Shown here: one piece after another, positions 14,384 to 21,595 of the stretch
Layout: every line of letters starts with the position of its first letter
Position numbering within the stretch: the first letter of the stretch is position 1
Source of the DNA: CAYYMD01 sp964472875
GTDB taxonomy: Bacteria; Planctomycetota; Phycisphaerae; SM23-33
Direction: 5' to 3'
NCBI GenBank assembly: GCA_964472875.1
Contig: CAYYMD010000039.1
Span: forward strand, 1 to 28,429
DNA: 28,429 nucleotides
Translations under genes and position numbers: made by a program
Notes under the pieces: model-generated
Seen by the model: only the letters and a program-made list of their open reading frames with translations
What the model was told of the DNA's origin: nothing
The model's database searches: none

Positions 14384-14501
14384 TAACCACAGAAACTCAG
14401 GGAATGCAGAGTATAAAATATATTTCAGCGCGGCGGCGTGGGAACGCCGCGCGGAACGCCGCCGCGCAAGGTAACATTTCTTCTCCGCGCCTCTGTGGTT
14501 A
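14384..14501. mobile_element. 118-bp MITE-like palindromic element
   Basis: TAACCACAGA (14384-14393) and TCTGTGGTTA (14492-14501) are perfect 10-bp terminal inverted repeats. A 12-bp perfect inner inverted repeat, GCGCGGCGGCGT (14428-14439) with ACGCCGCCGCGC (14456-14467), lies between them. There is no coding frame. The outer sequence resembles an accacaga-type intergenic repeat that I recall from many environmental bacterial genomes. No clear target-site duplication is seen. The right end contains the stop codon of the neighbouring DJ-1/PfpI gene. Confidence 0.6.
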
Positions 14502-15017
14502 ATCTAAAGCCGCGATGATGGCCTTGCAGAATGCCGGCAGGTCGTCGGGCATGCGGGAGGTGATGACATTTCCGTCAACTACGCATTCGGAGTCCACCCA
14601 CTCTGCCCCGGCGTTTATCATGTCGTGCTTGATGGCCATGAAACTCGTGGCCTTTTTGCCCTTCAGTGCGTCGGTGCAGCAGAGCATCCAGCCGCCATGG
14701 CAGATGGCCGCCAGAACGACTCCCGCCTCGGCCGCCTGTCGGATGAAGTTAATCATGCTCTCGTCGCGGCGCATAAAGTCCGGCGCCCAGCCGCCGGGTA
14801 TGACCACCGCGTCGAAGTCGCCGCCGGAAACGTCCCCCGCGGCCGCGTCCGATTCGCATGCGTAACCGTGCTTGGAGGGGTAACTCGTCCCGGCCTCGGG
14901 GGCCACGCGAGTGACTTCCGCGCCTTCCTCTATCAGGCGGTAATAAGGGTACCAAACCTCGAGTTCCTGGTATTCGTCGGCCAGCATTAACGCTACTTTT
15001 TTTCCGTTCAGTGGCAT
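14499..15017 (-). CDS. DJ-1/PfpI-family protein
   Basis: A 172-residue protein of the class I glutamine-amidotransferase-like (DJ-1/PfpI) superfamily. The nucleophile elbow is AAICHGGWML with C106-H107, the conserved acid is E20 (DEYQELE), and VVIPGGWAPDFMRR (71-84) is the usual glycine loop. Family members are reported as proteases, chaperones or glyoxalase/deglycase-like enzymes; the exact activity cannot be read. The ATG at 15017 is chosen because GGAGG lies 6 nt upstream. In-frame upstream codons reach a start at 15062 but read through the ribosome binding site. The last codon and stop (GAT-TAA) lie at and inside the end of the MITE-like element, so the natural C-terminus may have been altered by insertion. 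Confidence 0.9.
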   Translation of the reverse strand: MPLNGKKVALMLADEYQELEVWYPYYRLIEEGAEVTRVAPEAGTSYPSKHGYACESDAAAGDVSGGDFDAVVIPGGWAPDFMRRDESMINFIRQAAEAGVVLAAICHGGWMLCCTDALKGKKATSFMAIKHDMINAGAEWVDSECVVDGNVITSRMPDDLPAFCKAIIAALD

Positions 15018-15172
15018 ATCGAACCTCCGTCCTTCTGTGATTATCGCGATTACAATACTCAACCGTCGCCCCGCTCCGCCGCGGGGCCTCTATGGAAATT
15101 TTATCTCCCGCCCGGCGAAATGTTGCACATCTTTTTCGATATGCACCCGCCTCACCGGGCAAAAATATTTTT

Positions 15173-15199
15173 TTGAAATCCACACGCGGCGGGTATAAT
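15173..15199 (+). promoter_or_regulatory. Candidate promoter of the lysozyme-homologue transcript
   Basis: A perfect TATAAT at 15194-15199 is preceded by TTGAAA (15173-15178) with a short 15-bp spacer; TTTTGA two bases earlier gives 17. Transcription would start near 15206 and run through a leader of about 160 nt. Confidence 0.45.
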
Positions 15200-15205
15200 T
15201 ACTAA

Positions 15206-15369
15206 CCTGCGAAAGAGAGGATGAAACGGCGCTCGGCACTCGGCCGTTTCACACCACAGCAAACATACCTACCAGCCGGCTTTTAGGAATTAGTGTCTAA
15301 AGGCGACCGGCCAATAACACTGACAACCACGCACGGGGTGTGGAAAAATTCACCCTAAAGGTCGAATAA
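15206..15369 (+). ncRNA. Structured leader upstream of the lysozyme homologue
   Basis: This 164-nt gap has no reading frame but has clear RNA structure. TGAAACGGC (15222-15230) pairs with GCCGTTTCA (15243-15251). A second bulged hairpin joins GCCGG plus CTTTTAG with CTAAAGG and CCGGC, separated by a CGA bulge, at about 15275-15315. A third short CCAC/GTGG stem lies near 15330-15345. No T-tract terminator follows. It matches no riboswitch consensus that I know. It may be a cis-regulatory leader or a separate small RNA. The remaining part of the gap, 15018-15170, holds nothing I recognise. Confidence 0.4.
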
Positions 15370-16107
15370 ATGAAACTGCAAACAAGCATAAACATTAATT
15401 CGGAAATTTTCTATCTACCCGCTTTGCGCCGGGCGAATCGCCCCACCGGCCGCGCGGGCCGCAGGAATTATCACAAAATCATCTTCGATAAAATCATCAT
15501 CGCCTCGGCCGCGGTGCTGGCCGTTTTCGTGGCGATAGCAATCGCCGACACCGCGGTGGGACGCGCCGGCGGCCCGGACACGGCCGAGAACATACCGACC
15601 GCCCGGCCGTCGCCTCCGGCCCCGAATGGCGCCCGGGCCGGCGCGATATACGTCATTAAGAATTTTCAAACACACGAACGCCGGCAGGAACAACCACAGC
15701 AACGCGCGCGTGAGAAAACTCCACTGCGAGATTCGCGTGCTTCGCGGCATGAGCGGCTTATGCGCGACCTCGCCCCGCTGTTCCGGGCCATACACCTGCA
15801 CGAGACCGCCGGCGGCCGGGACTACACCGGCGACGGCGGCGAATCGCGCGGGCCGTTCCACATACAGAGGGATTACTGGACGGACGCCGGCGGGGCCGCG
15901 TGGGCATACTACCGCCACGTCCGCAATCCGCGAATATGCATGAGGATTATGGTCTCCTACTGGCAGCGGTTCTGCCCCGATGCGCTGCGGCGACGGGACT
16001 ACAGGGCGCTGGCGCGTGTCCACAACGGCGGCCCGAACGGCCGGCGTCTGGCCGCGACCTGGCGATACTGGAGAAAGGTCAAAAAGCATTTGCCGGAGAG
16101 AATGTAA
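15370..16107 (+). CDS. Membrane-anchored i-type (destabilase-like) lysozyme homologue
   Basis: A 245-residue protein with a basic N-terminus, one membrane helix at about 41-60 and a Pro/Gln/Arg-rich linker to about residue 130. The C-terminal domain (about 133-242) follows invertebrate-type lysozyme: LFRAIHLHETAGG with candidate catalytic E145, GDGGESRGPFHIQRDYWTDA with candidate catalytic D155, then a helical part and ARVHNGGPNGRR. The HNGGPNG motif and the DGG-x-x-x-GPFxI pattern are hallmarks of the family. Animal members have many disulfides; here only C190 and C202 remain, so the fold must be held otherwise. The domain would face the periplasm, where it could cut peptidoglycan glycan strands. 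The start lacks a strong ribosome binding site (AAAGG about 9 nt upstream). No phage genes are near. Confidence 0.75.
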   Translation: MKLQTSININSEIFYLPALRRANRPTGRAGRRNYHKIIFDKIIIASAAVLAVFVAIAIADTAVGRAGGPDTAENIPTARPSPPAPNGARAGAIYVIKNFQTHERRQEQPQQRAREKTPLRDSRASRHERLMRDLAPLFRAIHLHETAGGRDYTGDGGESRGPFHIQRDYWTDAGGAAWAYYRHVRNPRICMRIMVSYWQRFCPDALRRRDYRALARVHNGGPNGRRLAATWRYWRKVKKHLPERM

Positions 16108-16154
16108 GCACTTGCAGGGCCGGCTCTTTGAAACGAGGAAAATATCGTAAAGAG

Positions 16155-16258
16155 AGTAGAAAGTTGAAGTAGACCGCAGTTGAGCGGATTTATCGCTGTT
16201 AATGTCGGATGCTTCAAAGATGCGCAGGCCGTCTTTTCGACTTTCTACTGCTCAACTG
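16155..16258. repeat. Two overlapping inverted-repeat pairs
   Basis: Unit A is AGTAGAAAGTTGAA (16155-16168) and its near-perfect reverse complement is at 16236-16249, with one T/C change. Unit B is CAGTTGAGC (16177-16185) and its exact reverse complement is at 16250-16258. The order A, B, A', B' means both helices could only form together as a pseudoknot. No gene is in the gap between the lysozyme homologue and tRNA-Ala. Confidence 0.6.
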
Positions 16259-16265
16259 TCCTATA

Positions 16266-16296
16266 AAAACAGTCCCGATAGTCCCGGGACTGTTTT
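16266..16296 (-). terminator. Intrinsic terminator of tRNA-Ala
   Basis: A perfect 12-bp stem (AAAACAGTCCCG with CGGGACTGTTTT) around a 7-nt loop, ending in a T-run on the minus strand just after the tRNA. The arms are A-rich and T-rich at the base, so it could also stop plus-strand transcription. Confidence 0.85.
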
Positions 16297-16298
16297 CA

Positions 16299-16371
16299 TG
16301 GAGCCGAGGGGATTCGAACCCCTGACCTGCTGATTGCGAACCAGCCGCTCTCCCGACTGAGCTACGGCCCC
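16299..16371 (-). tRNA. tRNA-Ala (anticodon CGC)
   Basis: A full 73-nt cloverleaf. The acceptor stem GGGGCCG/CGGCTCC contains the G3-U70 wobble that identifies alanine tRNA. The anticodon stem GCTGG/TCAGC encloses the loop TTCGCAA with anticodon CGC (codon GCG). The T arm is AGGGG-TTCGAAT-CCCCT. The discriminator is A73, and CCA is not encoded. An intrinsic terminator follows within 3 nt. Confidence 0.95.
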
Positions 16372-16383
16372 GTGGGGATTTAC

Positions 16384-16413
16384 AGTATACAATATCGACG
16401 CCGGCTTCGTGAA
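16384..16413 (-). promoter_or_regulatory. Predicted promoter of tRNA-Ala
   Basis: On the minus strand, TTCACG (16413-16408), an 18-bp spacer, then TATACT (16389-16384), 12 nt before the tRNA's first base. Confidence 0.5.
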
Positions 16414-16424
16414 GTGTTTTGTAT

Positions 16425-17450
16425 TTATCCGCGGCGAGGTTCGTACGTGCAGCCGGGTTCTTCGGCCAGGTAGTCGCCCGTTGCGGCGAAGGCCCTGGCG
16501 CGGCAGCCGCCGCATATTTTCCTGAATTCGCACGCGCCGCATCGGCCGGTGAGTTTGTCGTAGTCCCGCAGGTCTTTGAAAACCTGCGAACCGTTCCAGA
16601 TTTCATCCAGCGGCGACCGGCGGATGTTGCCGCAACTGACCGGCAGATACCCGCAGGGGAACACCTCGCCCTTGTGCGATACGAACACCACCGAAATGCC
16701 GCACAGGCACCCCCTCGAGCCGCCGACCTCACCGCCTCGCCGGGCGACGATGCGGTAATACTGCGGCGCGCATGTGGCCTTTAACTCCACCGGCCCGCCG
16801 CTGTGGTCGTATATCCAGTTAAGCACATCCTCGTAACGCTGCGGCGGGAGCATGTGGGTTTCGGCTATTTCCAGCCCGCAGCCGACCGGCACCAGCAGGA
16901 AAAAATGCAGCGCCTCCACGTCCAGCCGCTGCGCCAGTTCGTACATGGCGTCAAGCTGGTGGTCGTTTTGAGAGGTTACCGTTACGTTTATCTGCACCGG
17001 CTGGCCGACCCACCGCAGGTGTTCTATGCCCGAGACGGCCTTGTCGAACACGCCCTCCAAGCCACGCAATTTGTCGTGCGTGGCCGCATCCGCACCGTCC
17101 AGCGACACGGACACGCGGGAAAAGCCGGCCGAGATTACCCGCCGCGCCATCTTGTTGTTTATCAGGGTTCCGTTGGTCGCCAGCGCTGTGGGGAATCTTT
17201 TGCCCCGCGCGTGCGCCGCCAGTTCCTCCCAGTCGCTCCGCAGCAGCGGCTCGCCGCCGGAGAAAACTATTATCGGCCTGGCGGGACCGATTCGTCCGGC
17301 CGAATCGATCATCTCCTTCGCCTCGTCCGTGTCGAGTTCGCCCTCGGTGACACTTACATCCTGCCGCCGGCAGTGGAGGCACGCCAGGTTGCAGCGGGCG
17401 GTCGCTTCCCAGAACAGCAGTCGCAACGGGGGTGTGGGTTGGTCGGGCAT
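16425..17450 (-). CDS. Radical SAM/SPASM enzyme, AhbD-like
   Basis: A 341-residue radical SAM protein. The 4Fe-4S motif is C20-x3-C24-x2-C27 in FWEATARCNLACLHCRRQ. The barrel follows with IIVFSGGEPL (60-69), ALATNGTL and SVSLDGADAATHD. A Cys-rich SPASM domain closes it (CLCGISVVFVSHKGEVFPCG, CGACEFRKICGGCRARA, EEPGC). The WEATARCNL...HCR opening and the LVPVGCG and CAPQYYR segments are like AhbD, the last enzyme of siroheme-dependent heme synthesis, but I cannot exclude a different SPASM function. No other heme gene is nearby. Its ATG lies 1 nt after the TGA of the upstream secreted protein gene, so the two are probably translationally coupled. Confidence 0.85.
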   Translation of the reverse strand: MPDQPTPPLRLLFWEATARCNLACLHCRRQDVSVTEGELDTDEAKEMIDSAGRIGPARPIIVFSGGEPLLRSDWEELAAHARGKRFPTALATNGTLINNKMARRVISAGFSRVSVSLDGADAATHDKLRGLEGVFDKAVSGIEHLRWVGQPVQINVTVTSQNDHQLDAMYELAQRLDVEALHFFLLVPVGCGLEIAETHMLPPQRYEDVLNWIYDHSGGPVELKATCAPQYYRIVARRGGEVGGSRGCLCGISVVFVSHKGEVFPCGYLPVSCGNIRRSPLDEIWNGSQVFKDLRDYDKLTGRCGACEFRKICGGCRARAFAATGDYLAEEPGCTYEPRRG

Positions 17451-17451
17451 C

Positions 17452-19215
17452 TCAGCGTTTGTCCTCCTGGAATTTCTCCCCCTTGACCAGGTAAATTATG
17501 AAGGCCCGCCCCTTTATCTCCCTCGTGGGCGGGTTCCACTTGGCCGTGCCGTAGCCGTATCGGGTGCTGCGGCGGGAGGCGAATTTCTTCGCCAGGTCGG
17601 CTATCTGCGAAAGCCCCACGAAGCGGTCCCGGCCTCCGCCGTCGACCGTCACGTCGGTCTTGCCGCTGAGGTAGCCGACCAGCCGCCCGTCGCCGGCAAG
17701 CACCACGCCGCCGGATTCGCCGGGCAGAAGTTTCGCCGTGACGCTGTAATTATCTTTTTTCTCCTTGTCCTTTTTTTCGTCGTCGGTGGTTTTTATGCGG
17801 CCGGGGATTGTATGGATACTCGAGCCCATGCGTGTGAACAGGTTTGTCGCGTAGGCGGTAACCTCGGTTCCCGCCTCGAACTCGGCTTTTTCGGGCACTT
17901 TGACCGGAGCGAATTTCGCCCCGCGGACGCTTACCGACGACAGTTCCTTGGTGCTGCCCCGCGTGCCGAAATAATAACGGCTGCCGCTGACTTCGGCCGG
18001 CATCACGGTCGCCGGGCCCGTCCGCACAAACGCCGCCAGCGCATCGTCGAGCACCTCGGCGTCGGCCATGAGCACATTATCGCCCACCGGCACGCCGATG
18101 GCCTGGTGGAAGACGAAACGGTCGAACGGCGGCTCCGGCAACGGGTCGCCCTTAGGGAATCTGTCGGTCCAGCCGCGCCGCGAGCCACCCGGCAGCAGCC
18201 AGTAAGTCCCCCTGGAATACCGCCGGCCGGAGCGGGAGTCTTCCTCGTACTGGCCCAGCAATTCCTTGGCCAGTTTGTAGACCTCGTCGTCGGTGCTGCG
18301 GCCGGGAACCTGCTTCATGCCTTCCCGCACAAGGTGCAGGGCCTCCCGCGAGGTCGGCTCGTAACGCAATGCGTCGAGATATTTTTGCAGGGCGTCGAGG
18401 TGCCGGTCAGTGGCTGCGTGCGACATGCCCAACCCCTGGTGGAAACCGGCGATGTACGGGGACTCCTCGATGCAGTCTTTGAACAGTTGCTTGGCGCCGC
18501 GCTGATTATCGCTCCTGTAATTGGCCACGGCCATCAGGAACTTGCGTATCAGCGGCGACGGCCAGATTTGTGCCGTCTGGCGGAGTTTGTACAGGCCCTC
18601 CCGCATGAGTTCGCGTTTTTTGGCCTTCTCTTCCGGCTTGTCGTAGCGACTGCTCTGGGCCTCGCTAATCAGGTCCTGGGCCTCTTCGAGCAGTTTTAGA
18701 TACCTGTTTCGCCGCCCGACGATTTCTTCCGGCCCCAGCCACCTGTTGCGGGATTTTCTTTTGCGGTCGTGGGCGAGAACCCGCCACTGCTTAATCTGCT
18801 CGCGCAACTGGTAAGATTCGCTGCCGGCCGGGGTGCTCTGCATGTTTCGCATGAGCAGAAAAATGGCCGGTTCCGGCCGGCGGGCATCACCCAGATTGAA
18901 TGTTGTGGCCGGAACTTCAAACGACTCGACCGCCGCATCCGTCGCGGATGAATCCGTATCCGCATCGGCCGGTGTTTCATCAAGCGGCTCGTCGTCGGGC
19001 GGGGCGTCCTCGCCGGTCAGCGTCTCGCTGCGCACGATAGTGAGCACATCCTCGGCCGGGACGGTAACCGTCCCGCTTGCGGTTTCTATAACTACCTTGT
19101 CGCCCTTGCGCGTTGCGTCACCGCGGTGTATATTGCCGTCCTTCATATAAACCGAATCCGCCCGGGCGGCGCCCGCAATAATGCAAATCACCAGTATGAA
19201 AATTAACCGTCGCAT
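17452..19215 (-). CDS. Secreted helical-repeat protein with trypsin-like C-terminal motif
   Basis: A 587-residue exported protein. Numbered from the ATG at 19215, residues 1-19 form a signal peptide (MRRLIFILVICIIAG, then ARA). A short SVYMKDG...GTVTVPAEDVLTI segment follows, a beta-rich motif I associate with planctomycete secreted proteins. Next are an acidic linker, a helical region, TPR-like helices at about 225-300 and a C-terminal domain whose LLPGESGGVVL (S501) resembles the serine loop of trypsin-type proteases. I cannot place the His and Asp of a triad, so protease activity is unproven. An in-frame ATG at 19245 is rejected because it abuts the -10 box. The radical SAM gene follows after 1 nt. 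Confidence 0.75.
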   Translation of the reverse strand: MRRLIFILVICIIAGAARADSVYMKDGNIHRGDATRKGDKVVIETASGTVTVPAEDVLTIVRSETLTGEDAPPDDEPLDETPADADTDSSATDAAVESFEVPATTFNLGDARRPEPAIFLLMRNMQSTPAGSESYQLREQIKQWRVLAHDRKRKSRNRWLGPEEIVGRRNRYLKLLEEAQDLISEAQSSRYDKPEEKAKKRELMREGLYKLRQTAQIWPSPLIRKFLMAVANYRSDNQRGAKQLFKDCIEESPYIAGFHQGLGMSHAATDRHLDALQKYLDALRYEPTSREALHLVREGMKQVPGRSTDDEVYKLAKELLGQYEEDSRSGRRYSRGTYWLLPGGSRRGWTDRFPKGDPLPEPPFDRFVFHQAIGVPVGDNVLMADAEVLDDALAAFVRTGPATVMPAEVSGSRYYFGTRGSTKELSSVSVRGAKFAPVKVPEKAEFEAGTEVTAYATNLFTRMGSSIHTIPGRIKTTDDEKKDKEKKDNYSVTAKLLPGESGGVVLAGDGRLVGYLSGKTDVTVDGGGRDRFVGLSQIADLAKKFASRRSTRYGYGTAKWNPPTREIKGRAFIIYLVKGEKFQEDKR

Positions 19216-19224
19216 GTTATCTGC

Positions 19225-19253
19225 CTGATAATGATTCAGCTTCATACTATAAT
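19225..19253 (+). promoter_or_regulatory. Predicted dsbD promoter overlapping a divergent promoter
   Basis: CTGATA (19225-19230), a 17-bp spacer, then TATAAT (19248-19253) drive dsbD with a UTR of about 40 nt. On the opposite strand TATTAT (19254-19249) or TATAGT (19251-19246) would serve the secreted protein gene, so the two -10 boxes overlap. Confidence 0.5.
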
Positions 19254-19300
19254 AACGCGCATATCATGTTAATGTAGTGAATTACTGCATGGAGAAATTT

Positions 19301-21184
19301 ATGAAACGATGTGCTTTTATATTGTTGCTGCTGGCTGCGGCCGCGTCGGCTCAGTTGCCCGATATTTCAGGACCGCTGGATATGCCCGGCCAAGCGGGCG
19401 GCGGGGATAACTTCTCGGCCGAGGCCGTACCATCGCACAGTAAAGTCGCGCCGGGCGACGTCTTCCACGTGGCGGTCATTCTCGATATAGCCGAGGGCTG
19501 GGCGTACTACAGCCCCGCACCCGGCGGAGAAGACTTCCGACCCAGGCCGGCCGAAATCTCCGCAACCTCCGATGCTTTCGAGGTGGTCGAGATACTCTGG
19601 CCGCCGGATAAGCAGTACCTGACCGACCTGGGCGGCACGACCGCCACCAATTACGCCTATAAAAACCGGGCCGTGGCGTACATCCGCCTCCGCGCGACGG
19701 AGAATGCCGAGGCGGGCGAGCACGAAATTAAAATCGCGGTCAAGGGCCAGATCTGCAAGGAACTGTGCATTGACGTAGATGCCTCGTCGGCGGTGAAGGT
19801 GGCCGTGGCGGACAAGGCCGCACCGGCCGTTGCGTGGACAGATGAACTACAGGCGGGCCTGGCTGAGGCGATGCCCGCGGAGAAACTCCCCCCAGCGCGG
19901 CAGCAGGCCGCCGGGCGGCGGCCATCCGTGGTCGGCGGGTACGACCTGGGGCAGATAGGTGCCATGGGCGGGCTTGGCCTGGCGATACTGGCCGGTCTCA
20001 TACTCAACGTAACGCCGTGCGTGCTTCCGGTGATACCCATACGAATACTGACGGTGGTGGACCTTGCCGGCAAGTCGCGGCGGCGGTTCGTCACGCTCGG
20101 CCTGGCGTTCGCCATAGGGATAGTGCTGTTCTTCGCCGCCATTGCGGTGGTCAACGTGGCTCTGCATCTTACCACGCAGCAGGCGTTCGACTGGGGCAGG
20201 CACTTCCAGAACAAGTTTTTCCGGGCCGGCCTGGCGCTGCTGCTGGTGGCCATGGCGGCGAACCTGTTCGGCGTGTTCACCGTGTTCGTGCCGCAGGGCG
20301 TGGCGGCTATGGGCGGTCAGCAGCAGAAGCGCAAACGCGACCACCTCACCGCCACGGGGATGGGCCTGATGCTGGCGATAATGTCCACCCCTTGCAGTTT
20401 CGCGATACTAATGGTCGCCCTGGCGTGGGCGCAGTTGCAGCCGCTGTGGCTTGGCACTACGTCAATCCTGCTGCTTGGCGTGGGCATGGCGTTTCCGCAC
20501 GCCTTGCTGGCGGCGTTCCCCTCTCTGGTGGACAGGATACCCAAACCCGGCCGCTGGACGGAGCTGCTCAAGGAGGGCATCGGCTTCATCATCCTGGTAG
20601 TGGCGGTGTGGCTGCTGGGCACGCTGGGCGAGGATTCCTACCCGGCGTGGGTAACGGCGTACGCGATTGTGCTGGTGTTCGCCCTGTGGATGTGGGGCAG
20701 GTGGGTGCGGTTCGACACGCCGCGGCTGCGCAAGTGGATAATTCGCGGCGTCGCGGTCGCACTGGCCGTCGGCGCCGGCTACTGGATGCTCACGCCGTCG
20801 GGCGAAACGGCCGTGAAATTCGAAAATTACTCCGCGGCCCGCGTGGACGAGGCGCGGCAAAACGGCCGGCCGGTGCTGGTGAAGTTCACCGCCGCCTGGT
20901 GCGGCTCGTGCAAGTGGGTGGAGTGGAAAATATACGACGACCCGGAAGTGGCAGAGAAACTCAATGAGCACGACGTTCTGGCGCTGGAGGCCGACGTCAC
21001 CGACGAGGGCGACCCGGGCGGCGAACTTATCTACGACGAACTCGACCAGGCCCCGCCGCTAACGCTGGTGTATCCGCCCCGCGAAGGTCCACCGATTGCT
21101 CTGCTGGGCAAATTCTCGAAGAAAGAACTGTTCTCGGCGCTGAAGGCCGTTGAAACGAAGCAGGCCCAATCGAACAACGATTGA
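19301..21184 (+). CDS. dsbD: Thiol:disulfide interchange protein DsbD (three-domain)
   Basis: Moves electrons from cytoplasmic thioredoxin across the inner membrane to periplasmic thiol proteins. It has 627 residues. A signal peptide (MKRCAFILLLLAAAASA) leads to the N-terminal periplasmic domain with its cysteine pair C152-x3-C156 (ICKELC). The membrane domain spans about 220-500 with roughly eight helices and the paired cysteines C240 (NVTPCVLPVIP) and C365 (MSTPCSFA). The C-terminal thioredoxin-like domain has WCGSC (C534, C537). All six redox cysteines are present. The ATG at 19301 is set by GGAG 7-8 nt upstream and the signal peptide; an in-frame GTG at 19277 is rejected. Its stop TGA touches the stop of the convergent DUF2752 gene with no gap. 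Confidence 0.95.
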   Translation: MKRCAFILLLLAAAASAQLPDISGPLDMPGQAGGGDNFSAEAVPSHSKVAPGDVFHVAVILDIAEGWAYYSPAPGGEDFRPRPAEISATSDAFEVVEILWPPDKQYLTDLGGTTATNYAYKNRAVAYIRLRATENAEAGEHEIKIAVKGQICKELCIDVDASSAVKVAVADKAAPAVAWTDELQAGLAEAMPAEKLPPARQQAAGRRPSVVGGYDLGQIGAMGGLGLAILAGLILNVTPCVLPVIPIRILTVVDLAGKSRRRFVTLGLAFAIGIVLFFAAIAVVNVALHLTTQQAFDWGRHFQNKFFRAGLALLLVAMAANLFGVFTVFVPQGVAAMGGQQQKRKRDHLTATGMGLMLAIMSTPCSFAILMVALAWAQLQPLWLGTTSILLLGVGMAFPHALLAAFPSLVDRIPKPGRWTELLKEGIGFIILVVAVWLLGTLGEDSYPAWVTAYAIVLVFALWMWGRWVRFDTPRLRKWIIRGVAVALAVGAGYWMLTPSGETAVKFENYSAARVDEARQNGRPVLVKFTAAWCGSCKWVEWKIYDDPEVAEKLNEHDVLALEADVTDEGDPGGELIYDELDQAPPLTLVYPPREGPPIALLGKFSKKELFSALKAVETKQAQSNND

Positions 21185-21595
21185 TTAACCCACAAAGAAA
21201 ATAACATACGCCCAGTTGCTCAAAGACAGCGCCACGATAACCGCCCACGCCGCTGTTCTTTCGCGCCGGTTCATGACAAACCTCAGGCGCCGAGCAAAAA
21301 ACGCACGAAATAAAACCGCCACCAGCATTAGCATCAATGCCGTGAACAACAGGGGGTTGCAGAGCCAGCCGCCTATAATGTCCCCGCCGAGCATAGCCAG
21401 CACGCCGCGCGTAAATCCGCAGGTGGGACACGGCACACCGGTTATTTTCTTGAACAGGCATAAACTTTCGTGCATGCCCATTGTCTGTTGCGCATACACC
21501 GCGCCGCCGCCAAGAAGAGCCCAAACCACGGCCGCAATTACTGCCCCAACAGGCCATCCGGGACGCCTGCTTGCTGTTTCGAGCATAACTTTCAT
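21185..21595 (-). CDS. DUF2752 membrane protein
   Basis: A 136-residue protein with three predicted helices (about 16-36, 79-98 and 115-135) and the DUF2752 signature VPCPTCGFTRGVLAMLGGD (about 54-72), preceded by a Cys in SLCLFKKITG. The function of the family is unknown; the conserved Cys pair suggests metal or redox chemistry, but this is inference. Its ATG overlaps the stop of the upstream GYF/DUF4190 gene as ATGA, so the two are translationally coupled. It is the last gene of the minus-strand cluster and is convergent with dsbD. Confidence 0.85.
   Translation of the reverse strand: MKVMLETASRRPGWPVGAVIAAVVWALLGGGAVYAQQTMGMHESLCLFKKITGVPCPTCGFTRGVLAMLGGDIIGGWLCNPLLFTALMLMLVAVLFRAFFARRLRFVMNRRERTAAWAVIVALSLSNWAYVIFFVG

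Noticed and set aside
14352..14498. A HicA toxin gene beside the HicB-like gene
   Set aside because: Only the palindromic element is here; no frame of suitable size or composition exists.
15206..15369. Cyclic-di-GMP or cobalamin riboswitch
   Set aside because: The hairpins are real, but the conserved core sequences of these classes are missing.
17026..18699. 557-codon open frame antisense to the radical SAM and exported protein genes
   Set aside because: Two well-supported coupled genes occupy the other strand; the antisense product is low-complexity and unlike known proteins.
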